From NCBI RefSeq assembly GCF_006228385.1, contig NZ_CP039852.1:3240001-3304000 (forward strand): 64,000 bases of DNA. The letters run 5' to 3'. Each line of letters starts with the position of its first letter. The stretch's first letter is position 1. Source of the DNA: Salinimonas iocasae (GTDB taxonomy: Bacteria > Pseudomonadota > Gammaproteobacteria > Enterobacterales > Alteromonadaceae). Of the stretch, positions 26,158 through 34,600 are shown piece after piece. The translations under genes were made by a program, and so were the position numbers. The notes under the pieces are model-generated. The model searched no databases. It saw only the letters and a program-made list of their open reading frames with translations, and was not told where the DNA came from.

Positions 26158-26345
26158 GCGTAGGTATTAACCGTACCGCCCAGCGCCGGGTTAGCAGATG
26201 AGGGTTGTGGTACGTCAGCGGCTGATTCCAGCAGCTGAAGCGACGCCCGACCTTCCTGCTCTTGCTGACTTTTTGCCAGCTTAGCAGAAACTAATTCGAG
26301 CGCCGCACCGGATGTTGCAGAGGCGTTTGCGCCTTGTATATCCAT
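26154..26345 (-). CDS. Small YjfB-like putative motility protein
   Basis: A 63-residue protein starting MDIQGANASATSGAALELVS and rich in Ala, Gln and Ser. The MD-start, the amphipathic helix with LVSAKLAKSQQEQEG and the LLES segment resemble the small YjfB family, which is linked with motility genes in some bacteria, although its role is not settled. AAAGGAAA six bases before ATG 26345 gives strong support for this start over a longer reading to 26372. It overlaps the end of epmB tail to tail by 4 bp. Confidence 0.5.
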   Translation of the reverse strand: MDIQGANASATSGAALELVSAKLAKSQQEQEGRASLQLLESAADVPQPSSANPALGGTVNTYA

Positions 26346-26456
26346 ACCAGTTTCCTTTGTTGCTTGTCGCAACGCTAAAAAGCAGGCAGAATTGCCCGCT
26401 TCTACTGGCTATCGGCCGGACATCCCAATTCTTTAGTTTCAATTCCAGAGGCCATT

Positions 26457-26765
26457 ATGCAAGCAGTGCACGCACAATTACAGGAAACGATTCAGGCGCT
26501 TTATCGCAAAGCAGTGGATGCGGATAATAAGCTGGACCAGCTACAGCAAGCACAACAAGGTAAATTTACTGCGGTATTCAGCACTGACAGTGGTTTCAGA
26601 AGTAAGTCAAAACGCTTCACACCTTATGTGCAGGAAATTGCAGAAGATTGGCAACAGCTCAAAGAGATGGATGAAGAAGAAGCGAAAACTGCGCTGCCGC
26701 AACTAGTGGCAAAACTTCAGTTAGCGCTGGAAACGGTAACCCGCTTCCAGCAATCGCTTAAGTAA
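26457..26765 (+). CDS. Small PriC-like helical protein
   Basis: A 102-residue all-helical protein. KFTAVFSTDSGFRSKSKRF followed by TPYVQEIAEDWQQLKEM and a helical LPQLVAKLQLALETV resembles the F-x-x-x-LF...YVxEI...L pattern in the N-terminal half of primosomal replication protein PriC as found in marine gammaproteobacteria. PriC helps reload DnaB at stalled forks. The match is by eye and covers only part of the usual length (about 170 residues), so the assignment is tentative. CAGAGG before ATG 26457 supports translation. It is convergent with the next gene, with a 1-bp gap. Confidence 0.5.
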   Translation: MQAVHAQLQETIQALYRKAVDADNKLDQLQQAQQGKFTAVFSTDSGFRSKSKRFTPYVQEIAEDWQQLKEMDEEEAKTALPQLVAKLQLALETVTRFQQSLK

Positions 26766-26766
26766 G

Positions 26767-28056
26767 TCAGCCAGCAAATTCTCGGCTATAAAATGGCATC
26801 CGCGCCAGCCTGGCGCGGATCTGCTCGACTTCCTGCAGGTAAGCCTCGCTATCGACTTTTTCGTAGCGGCGGGTGAACTCCTGTTTAGACAAACCTTCTG
26901 TTAACCCATCAATTTCCGGCATATAAATACTTTCATCCGGCGTGCCTGCCAACGTATCCTGAGCACGCAGCGCGGTGTCAGGATCAGCCAGTACCCGGGC
27001 CATTTCTACCCCGGCCAAATCGGCGGTTAAATCTACAAAGCTGTAGCCAGAGCCACCCATCCCTCTATCCATCAGCTCTTTAAACTCACCAATAGCCACC
27101 GTCACATCCTGCTCACTGAGCATTTTCAGGGCAGCAGAAATAATGAAGTGCTTCGATAAGTCTGATCGGCCCCGCAGTAGCACAGAAGAAGCGGGCTTAA
27201 GCGCATGCTCAACATCAGGCTGCACATCGCCTACAAAATTAGCGATACGGTGATGGCCGATAAAGATAGCCAGCGCCAAGACAGCAGCTTTATTATGCTG
27301 AAGTACATTTTCCTGAGTACTTTGCTCTCGCGCCCGCGCCATGATCAGATTCAGATAAGCGTTAAATGGCTGAGGCTTTTTCTTTAACGCAATCTCGCGG
27401 CCGGCAATATACCGAAGGTAATAAGCGGTCAGCTTTGTCAGTTCATCGCGCTCATCGTCAAAGCCAGCCCGAATTTCATTTAACTGCATTAAAAAGCTGT
27501 CCATGGGCTTCAGAGACACCGCTACCTGCGTATCTGTCATCGCCACCCGCGTTATTTGTTCTTTTGCCTGTGTACCTATCTCGCTATCGGTATAGATATT
27601 CAGGGCAGACTCTACTAACCCTACCGCAAAGGGACCCGGCAAGCTCAGGCTACCTATCTGAACGTAATCAATATCCAGCTCGTCTGCTGGCAACACTTTA
27701 ATTTCAAGGTTTAAATACAGTGTGGTAACCAGGGCTGGTACTGCGACACTGGCTTCTATTGTGCCATGATCAGGCTGGATGGCTGAGGTACCATGGATAT
27801 AGGGTGCCGCACGTTGCACGAAGCCTACAAGACTTTCCACCTGTTGCTCACTAACCGTAATGACATGACCACGCTCCCGGTCATTGATACTTCGGCGAAT
27901 CTGCGCCAGCAACTTTTTAACGGTGTCGGCGTCAGCAATTTGCTCAGAAGCATTAGCACTGATGGAAGGACTGGTATCCAGGACCAACACCATCAGGAGC
28001 ACCACCACCGCGAGCAAACCTGTTATCAGTGCGCCCAAAAAACGTATTACTGACAA
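26767..28056 (-). CDS. Conserved membrane-anchored protein of unknown function
   Basis: A 429-residue protein with one N-terminal membrane helix (LGALITGLLAVVVLLMVLVL) and a large soluble, presumably periplasmic part. I do not recognise a named domain. The first 200 residues look like alternating beta strands (IEASVAVPALVTTLYLNLEIKVLP in pieces) as in lipid-binding-like folds, and the rest is helical. A GGSGYSFVDLTADLAGVEMA segment near residue 335 could hold an enzyme-like loop, but no metal or catalytic set is clear. The only start codon in frame is TTG at 28056, since a TAA closes the frame just upstream. Two ACGCGTAT direct repeats precede it. Confidence 0.65.
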   Translation of the reverse strand: MSVIRFLGALITGLLAVVVLLMVLVLDTSPSISANASEQIADADTVKKLLAQIRRSINDRERGHVITVSEQQVESLVGFVQRAAPYIHGTSAIQPDHGTIEASVAVPALVTTLYLNLEIKVLPADELDIDYVQIGSLSLPGPFAVGLVESALNIYTDSEIGTQAKEQITRVAMTDTQVAVSLKPMDSFLMQLNEIRAGFDDERDELTKLTAYYLRYIAGREIALKKKPQPFNAYLNLIMARAREQSTQENVLQHNKAAVLALAIFIGHHRIANFVGDVQPDVEHALKPASSVLLRGRSDLSKHFIISAALKMLSEQDVTVAIGEFKELMDRGMGGSGYSFVDLTADLAGVEMARVLADPDTALRAQDTLAGTPDESIYMPEIDGLTEGLSKQEFTRRYEKVDSEAYLQEVEQIRARLARMPFYSREFAG

Positions 28057-28082
28057 ACCTTGATACCTACTTTTCTGTTAGA

Positions 28083-28109
28083 ACGCGTATTTTTGGCTAT
28101 CACGCGTAT
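28083..28109. repeat. Pair of ACGCGTAT direct repeats
   Basis: ACGCGTAT occurs at 28083-28090 and again at 28102-28109, a 19-bp period, in the 86-bp gap before the unknown gene at 28056. The core ACGCGT is itself a palindrome. Placement fits a promoter-proximal regulator site, but the binding protein is unknown. Confidence 0.4.
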
Positions 28110-28142
28110 AAATTCAATGAAATTTAACCCGTTAAACGGTAT

Positions 28143-28838
28143 TCAGGCTGTCATTTCTTTATCCAGCCATTGCGTCAGGCTGGAATAAGTAGCCTGCGCC
28201 GCGCTGAAGTCATGCGAGGCCGACTGGGCAGTTGGAATGACGACACAGGAAATACCTGCAGCCACGGCAGCCTTCATACCGTGCATGGTGTCCTCTACGG
28301 CCACCGCATTAGCGGCCGACACGCTGGCCATCGCCAATGCCTTAAGGTAACTCTCCGGGTGAGGTTTACTTTGTTCTACATCCTCAACACTCACTGTCAG
28401 GCTGATATATTCGCGCAATTTATGATGAGTTAATGTTTGCTCTACCGACAGTTGACTGCCGCCGGTCACGATGCCTAACTGATATCCGGCCTGATGACAG
28501 CGCTCAATGGCTATGCGCGCATCTTCGATAAGCGGGAATGCCCGATCTTTAAGATATTCCCGGGTGAGCTGATGTTTTTGCGCAGCGATATCCGTTGGAT
28601 TGGCAGGCAGGGAAAAGTGACGCGTTACATCAATGGCATTTTGAGCAACCGGCATGCCGACCAGCATGTCGTTGTGCAGCGACTCACTTAACGTTATGCC
28701 GTAACGGCCGAGTAACGTTTGCCATAGCGTGTAATGCACTGCTTCTGAGTCGACCAGCGTGCCGTCGTGATCGAACAAAATAAGTGTAGTAGCCGGCGTA
28801 ATTACAGACTGCACTGACAATGGTCTCTCCTTACTCAT
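28143..28838 (-). CDS. HAD family phosphatase (beta-phosphoglucomutase-like)
   Basis: A 231-residue HAD-superfamily hydrolase with a helical cap. Motif I is LFDHDGTLVDSE (nucleophile and acid Asp), motif II is IVTGGS, motif III is KPHPESYLKAL and motif IV is AVEDTMHGMKAAVAAG. Members dephosphorylate sugar phosphates or phosphoglycolate or isomerise glucose phosphates; the substrate here is unknown. The start is uncertain: ATG 28838 (AGGG upstream) is used, while ATGs at 28853 and 28886 would add residues that do not resemble the family. Confidence 0.86.
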   Translation of the reverse strand: MSKERPLSVQSVITPATTLILFDHDGTLVDSEAVHYTLWQTLLGRYGITLSESLHNDMLVGMPVAQNAIDVTRHFSLPANPTDIAAQKHQLTREYLKDRAFPLIEDARIAIERCHQAGYQLGIVTGGSQLSVEQTLTHHKLREYISLTVSVEDVEQSKPHPESYLKALAMASVSAANAVAVEDTMHGMKAAVAAGISCVVIPTAQSASHDFSAAQATYSSLTQWLDKEMTA

Positions 28839-28995
28839 TTTGCCCTGGTTTACCATCCTAAGGGGCAGTTTTGTTTTGTGAACCACACGTAATAATTAAT
28901 TTACTTGCGTTCAGACCAATATTAATGCAGTTTATGGGCCTAATCCGCCCCCTATCGGCCCTGTATAGTTAGAGATCACCGACAAAGGAATTGTC

Positions 28996-30219
28996 TTGCT
29001 CGATACTTTTACACTTGTAGTCTGCACTACAATAATCAACGCGATGATGATTGTGACGCTCGTCGCGCTTTATCGCACGAGTCCGTCTGAAAAGTCTATT
29101 CTGGACTGGCTAGGCGGAATTTGCTGCTTTTTTGTTACCAATATTGCTGGCCTGACGCTCTCGGCAAACCTGTTAAATCACTGGCTTACGCCAGCAGTGG
29201 CTAATACCTTGTTTGTTGCAGGCAATGCCATGATATTCAGTGGTATTTACCGATATCTCCACGGTCAGCACAAATGGCCTCTGGTCTGCTCAGTTGCCGC
29301 TATTACGTTTCTGGTACACCTCTTTCCCTTTATGCATGAAAACATCGAAAGCCGGATATTGGTTACCTATCCGCTTATCATAGCAATTTGCTTATCGGCC
29401 GTTGTGATCTTATGTCGTCGTCAATGGCAGACCCGATTATTCGGGCTACTTCCTCTGACCATTGTGATGGGTGCTTTCACCGCTCAATTGGCCTTGCGCT
29501 TTTTCGCGCTGGTATTGGAAAACGTTGGTATTAACGTGTTCAGCCATAGCCTGATTATCAATACAGGGACGTTGGGAGTGATGCTTTACGTTATGGCATT
29601 AGCCATGAGTGTAGCCTACCTGGTGAACTGGGTTCGGGAACAAAGCCTGAAAAAAATCTCCCGTACAGACACACTCACCGGTTGGTTAAACCGGCGTGAT
29701 TTTACCTACCGTATGCCACAGCTGTTTTCAACAACCCGTCATCATCGCCAGCCTTTTGCCTGCATTGTTATGGATATCGATATGTTCAAACAGGTGAATG
29801 ACACATATGGTCATACGGTGGGTGACGAGGTGTTAATCCATGTCAGCCACCAGATGCGCTGTGTCACCCGTGATTGTGAGTATCATTACCGGCTGGGTGG
29901 CGAGGAGTTTGTTCTGCTGCTTCCCGACTGCGATGAAAAGCAGGCAATGACAGTCGCGGAGCGTGTGAGAAAAGCCGTTGAATCATCGCCCTACCTTCAC
30001 GAAGATAACACGCTTGACTGTTCAATCAGCCTTGGCGTAGCGGTTATTACGGCAAACGGTGAAGGCGAATGGGAGAGCTTACTTAAAGCGGCTGACAACG
30101 CGATGTATAAAGCCAAAGCATCTGGCAGAAATACCATCAGGCTCGATGTCCTCAGCCGTCCGCGACAACATGCAGCGAACGGCAGCTCCTATCAGGCTAG
30201 CAAGAACTTATCAGCCTGA
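28996..30219 (+). CDS. Membrane-bound GGDEF diguanylate cyclase
   Basis: A 407-residue protein with about six N-terminal membrane helices (residues 5-215) and a C-terminal cytoplasmic GGDEF domain (about 230-390) that makes cyclic di-GMP. The active signature RLGGEEF lies at residue 299-305, with TDTLTGWLNRRDF and MDIDMFKQVNDTYGH before it. The inhibitory site reads R-D-C-E instead of R-x-x-D. The membrane region resembles no named sensor that I recognise. AAAGGA lies six bases before a TTG start at 28996. Its 3' end overlaps the phytochrome gene tail to tail by 28 bp. Confidence 0.88.
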   Translation: MLDTFTLVVCTTIINAMMIVTLVALYRTSPSEKSILDWLGGICCFFVTNIAGLTLSANLLNHWLTPAVANTLFVAGNAMIFSGIYRYLHGQHKWPLVCSVAAITFLVHLFPFMHENIESRILVTYPLIIAICLSAVVILCRRQWQTRLFGLLPLTIVMGAFTAQLALRFFALVLENVGINVFSHSLIINTGTLGVMLYVMALAMSVAYLVNWVREQSLKKISRTDTLTGWLNRRDFTYRMPQLFSTTRHHRQPFACIVMDIDMFKQVNDTYGHTVGDEVLIHVSHQMRCVTRDCEYHYRLGGEEFVLLLPDCDEKQAMTVAERVRKAVESSPYLHEDNTLDCSISLGVAVITANGEGEWESLLKAADNAMYKAKASGRNTIRLDVLSRPRQHAANGSSYQASKNLSA

Positions 30220-31676
30220 CGCAGGATAACAGCACGTACCTTTTTGGCCAGAAGCTGGTTCTCCTTGGTCCATTCCCGACTTGCCTCACCGCGCACCTCT
30301 GTCCATTTTTTAAACGAAGAGCGCGGGCTGAGCATACCGGCAGAGTCGGTTTCCTGAACAGACTTATCCGGGTTGCCTGCCCACTCGGTGTATTGCGCTT
30401 CAGGTAAGCGAAATGCATAGCACCGTAATGTCTGGGTTTCAAAGTTAGGTTTTATTGCCAGGATCCCTCTGATAGCATCTTCGCTATACTCCTCACCGTA
30501 ATGTTTAAGCACATTTTGCGTCTGAAAAATATAATCTGACAAATCGTTCTGTACTTTACGGTCCAGCTTATTCAATAAACTGGTATCAATTTCGCGCCCT
30601 GCCTGATACCAGGTATCATTTAAATACAAAGCGGTGGAAGAGGCATCCAGTTCTTTAAGCAGTGTGTCAGCAAGGTACTGACAACTGTCTTCACTGGATT
30701 TTTCCTCCAGCTTTTGCACCATATCATCCACCTGCTTTTCAATGTCACTTAGCAGTGCCAGGCGTTGCCGCGAACGAAATGTATTGAACACGGTACAAAA
30801 ATGACGCACCAGTTTTTCAGCAGTATTGCGAGTCAGTAGATCCAGGAATAGCGGCTCGGGATGGTGGCAGGCAACGATGCCCCATAGCTTACCTGAGATA
30901 ATCAAAGGAATTGAAAATGACGCACCAACATCCATATTTCTCAGGTACTGAATATGCACAGTCGAAACGCTGCGTAAGTCCGACCAGGTCAAATCCGGAA
31001 TATCTTCCTGCTGCGACACAATATCAATTGGGGACTCATCCACGTTCGGAATAATGCGGGAGGGATTCTGAAAGTACATTCTGCGCGCGATAGCCGGAAT
31101 ATCTGATGCAGGAAATTTTAATCCCATGTAGCCGTTATCATCGTCGGAAGTGGCCTCTGAGACCACTTCGCCAACCCAGTCACTATCGAAGCGATAAAGC
31201 ATCAGGCGGTGAAACGGCAAAATGCTGTGCAGCGTTTTAAGCAACTGGTTGTAATAATCTTCAGCCTGCCAGCTTCCCGGCGCATCGGGGTAAAGCTCAG
31301 ACTCCAGTGCCTGATAAGAAGGCAGGTTCTCAGGGGGATTGTCTCTTTCTAGCTCAACCAGTATTGCACCTTCTGAGCGAATAAGACGGATGTGCAAAGC
31401 ACTATTAGCGACTGTATGATGATAGTGCAGGCTCCGTTCACCCGGCTGGTTATCCAGCGCCGAAAGCATCGACTCATCTAACCAGTCCAGACTATCAATA
31501 GATTCACCCAGCAGTGATTGCGCGTCCTGTGTAATAAACTCGCTGATATTATTACTTACATGAGTTATCGTCTGGCTTTCCTCATCAAAGATGATAAGTG
31601 CGCCGAAAGCCTGAATACGTCCTGACAGATGAAGCTTTTCTTTTTCGCAATTCGCTAGTAACTCTTCAACATCCAT
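30192..31676 (-). CDS. Bacteriophytochrome photosensory core (PAS-GAF-PHY) without output domain
   Basis: A 494-residue protein with the PAS-GAF-PHY layout of red/far-red photoreceptors. Cys10 in ANCEKEKLHLSG aligns with the biliverdin-binding Cys24 of Deinococcus BphP. The GAF domain has FPASDIPAIARRMY (Asp192 of the DIP motif), His241 in TVHIQYLRNMDVGASFS and His272 in GIVACHHPEP. The PHY tongue shows EWAGNPDK near residue 432 and PRSSF at 451-455. No histidine kinase, GGDEF or other effector follows; the protein ends soon after the PHY helix (LLAKKVRAVIL). It lies 18 bp downstream of the CheB-CheR-PAS-GGDEF-EAL gene, so it probably signals to that protein. No heme oxygenase gene is in the window. 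Confidence 0.85.
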   Translation of the reverse strand: MDVEELLANCEKEKLHLSGRIQAFGALIIFDEESQTITHVSNNISEFITQDAQSLLGESIDSLDWLDESMLSALDNQPGERSLHYHHTVANSALHIRLIRSEGAILVELERDNPPENLPSYQALESELYPDAPGSWQAEDYYNQLLKTLHSILPFHRLMLYRFDSDWVGEVVSEATSDDDNGYMGLKFPASDIPAIARRMYFQNPSRIIPNVDESPIDIVSQQEDIPDLTWSDLRSVSTVHIQYLRNMDVGASFSIPLIISGKLWGIVACHHPEPLFLDLLTRNTAEKLVRHFCTVFNTFRSRQRLALLSDIEKQVDDMVQKLEEKSSEDSCQYLADTLLKELDASSTALYLNDTWYQAGREIDTSLLNKLDRKVQNDLSDYIFQTQNVLKHYGEEYSEDAIRGILAIKPNFETQTLRCYAFRLPEAQYTEWAGNPDKSVQETDSAGMLSPRSSFKKWTEVRGEASREWTKENQLLAKKVRAVILRQADKFLLA

Positions 31677-31694
31677 CCGGTGCTCCTCTTTAAT

Positions 31695-34600
31695 TTATTC
31701 GGCAAGTGCGTTGCTGGGACGCGACGTTAACATGTCAGTTAACTGATTACTGCCTTTTGGCTTATAAAGATAATAACCCTGTACAATTTCACACGATTCT
31801 TCTTTAAGTACCGCCAGCTGCGCTTCCGTTTCTACGCCTTCGGCTACAACCTGCAGCCCCATCGCGCTGGCCATGCGAATAATTGCCAGCGCCACTGCAC
31901 GATCGTCGTCATTTTCAGCAATACCATTGATAAAGCTTTTATCAATCTTAACTTCCTGAATAGGTAACTGGCGCAGCTGTGATAACGAAGAGTGACCAAC
32001 ACCAAAATCATCGACACTCAACGTGATACCCAGCTCGACCAGCTTATTGAGCTCTGATACCAGAATATCCAGTCGCTCGGCCAGAGCGCTTTCGGTAATT
32101 TCGAACTTCAGCGTGTCAGGCTTGATGCTGTATTTGTCCATCAGCTTCTTTAACTGTTTAACAAAAGAAGAGTCTTTAAGCTGTTTGACCGATACATTAA
32201 CGGCGACTTTCGGTATAGAGACATTCTCTTTGCGCCACTGGCTCATTTGTTTGAAGACCAGCTCTATAGCGTGGATACCGACTTCTTCAATCAGACGGCC
32301 TTTTTCAGCCACCTCAATAAAGCGCAGTGCAGAGGTGTCCTTCAAGGCATCGCTATCACAGCGCAATAGTGCCTCAATTCCCACAATAGCACCTGACGCC
32401 ACCTCAACCTGAGGCTGAAAATCTATTGAGAACAAATCGTCTCGCAGTGCATCGCGCAGGGCTTTTTCTATATCTAGCTTATCGTCTGCTTCTTTTTTCA
32501 TTTCTTCAGTGAAGAACTGATACTGGTTACGCCCCTGCTCTTTAGCACGGTACATGGCAGTATCGGCATTTTTCAACAATGTGAAGTTTTCCTCGCCGTC
32601 TTCCGGGAAGACAGCAATGCCAATGCTGCTGGATGCAAAGAGGGTGTGTTCGTTAATTTCAAACGGTGCGTTGATGATATTGATAATACGGTTAGCTACC
32701 TCATCAATTTCATCCACGGATTCTGCCTGCAGAATCGCAACAAATTCATCACCGCCCATTCTCGCCAGCATATCGGTATCCCTGACACACTTTTGCAAGC
32801 GGCGCGTGACCTGCTTAAGCAGCAAATCACCAATGTTGTGGCCCAGACTGTCGTTAATCTTTTTAAAGTCATCTAAGTCGAAAAACAGCACCGCGCACAA
32901 TTGCTCCTGACGCCGCGCGTTACCTAACATCAGCTCAAGGCGCTCCATCAGCACATTGCGGTTTGGTAGTCGTGTGAGCTCATCATGCGTCGCTAAGAAC
33001 TCAATCTTACGCTGCACATTCTTTATTTCGTTTACATCGCTGTATGTCAGTACGTAATTAAGATGTTTGCCATCCGCGTCTTTCACCACGTTGATCGTCA
33101 GCCACAGACCGATTTTATTTCCCTGGCTATTGATGTTGTTAATCTCACCCTGCCAGTAGCTCTGCTCATCAAGGACTGTGCGGATCCCTTCAAAAAACGA
33201 CTCAGAATGCTCGTCTGATGCCAGGTCTCGGGGCGTTTTACCTATCAGATATTGCAGGTCAAAGCCTGTCAGCTCTGTGAACGCCTCGTTGGAGGTAATA
33301 ATTTTTTTCGATTCGTCGGTGACCAGAATTGCTTCACCGGTGCGGTCGAACAGCTTACCGGCCAGCTTCAACTGCTCGTTAGCATGTCTTGCGCGGGTAA
33401 TATCATTTGCCTGCGTACAGATGGATTTAACCGTACCGTCGCTGTCAAAAATCGGGAAGCGAACCGCATCCAGCACGCAGCGCCCCTGCTCATTTTCAAA
33501 CTCATCCACCGAGCGGACCGGTGATAGTGAGCGCATGGTATCCAGATCTTTTTCCCGCAAGCTGCGCGCGGTTTCTTTTTCAAAGATGTGGTTGTCTGTT
33601 TTGCCAATAACATCTTCGGCGCTTAAATTGAAAATCTCTTCAAACCGGGCATTCACAAACTCATAGCGCCCTGAGCTGTCTTTTAGCGCAATCACTGATA
33701 GTGAGTTGTTCATGATAGACAGTAGCTGGTCCTGATTTTTCTCAACATCCTCATGGGCTTTTACCAGTTCAGAGTTGTCGATAATTACCAGAATCGCGCC
33801 GGTGACCTTGTTTTTGGCATTCATCAGCGGCGTTATAAACAGGTTCAGTGTTTCACGCTCGCTGGGTTTGATGATGATATTCAGCTTGCCACCACTTTTC
33901 ATGGTGGACTTCAGCCTGCTATCAATATCAATAAAGTATTCGGGCAGGTTCAGCTGCGAAATTGGCTTTTTGTGCGTGCCGCTATTGAGATGGTATTTAC
34001 GATCAGCCGCATCATTGGTGCGACTCAGACGCAGATCTTCATCAAAGATAAACAGTGGGAAGTCCAGTGTGTCATACACACTTTCCAGCTCGCTATTAAT
34101 AGAAGATAGCTCGGCAGACTTGCGCATGCTTTCTTCATTAACACTGATCAGCTCTTCGTTGGTAGCCTGCAACTCCTCGTTCGTTGCCTCAAGCTCCTCG
34201 TTATTCGCCTGCAGCTCTTCGTTGGCCGCCTGCACTTCTTCATTGAGCGCCTGCATCTCTTCTGCAGATGCCGCCATCTCTTCAGTCAGTGTCTGAAGCT
34301 GTTCGCGTGCAGCGATAAGCTCGGCAACATCGGCATTTTCAGTATCGTAATTGCCATCGTTGGTAACGATAGAATCTTCATCCGCCTGACGAAAATTAAC
34401 GATATACAGATCAGAGTCTTCTTTTTCCAGCGGGATCACGGCAAGTCGCCAGTGCTCCTGATTTTTCTTTTCAACCTGACGCGGGCGGCTGATAGCGGTG
34501 TCCTCGTCACGCTTCACTTTGTTAAAAGCAGACAATAACTCTGCTGAGAACTCTGAAACAATCAACTTCGATAGATTCAGATCCGGAGAGCCCGACGGGA

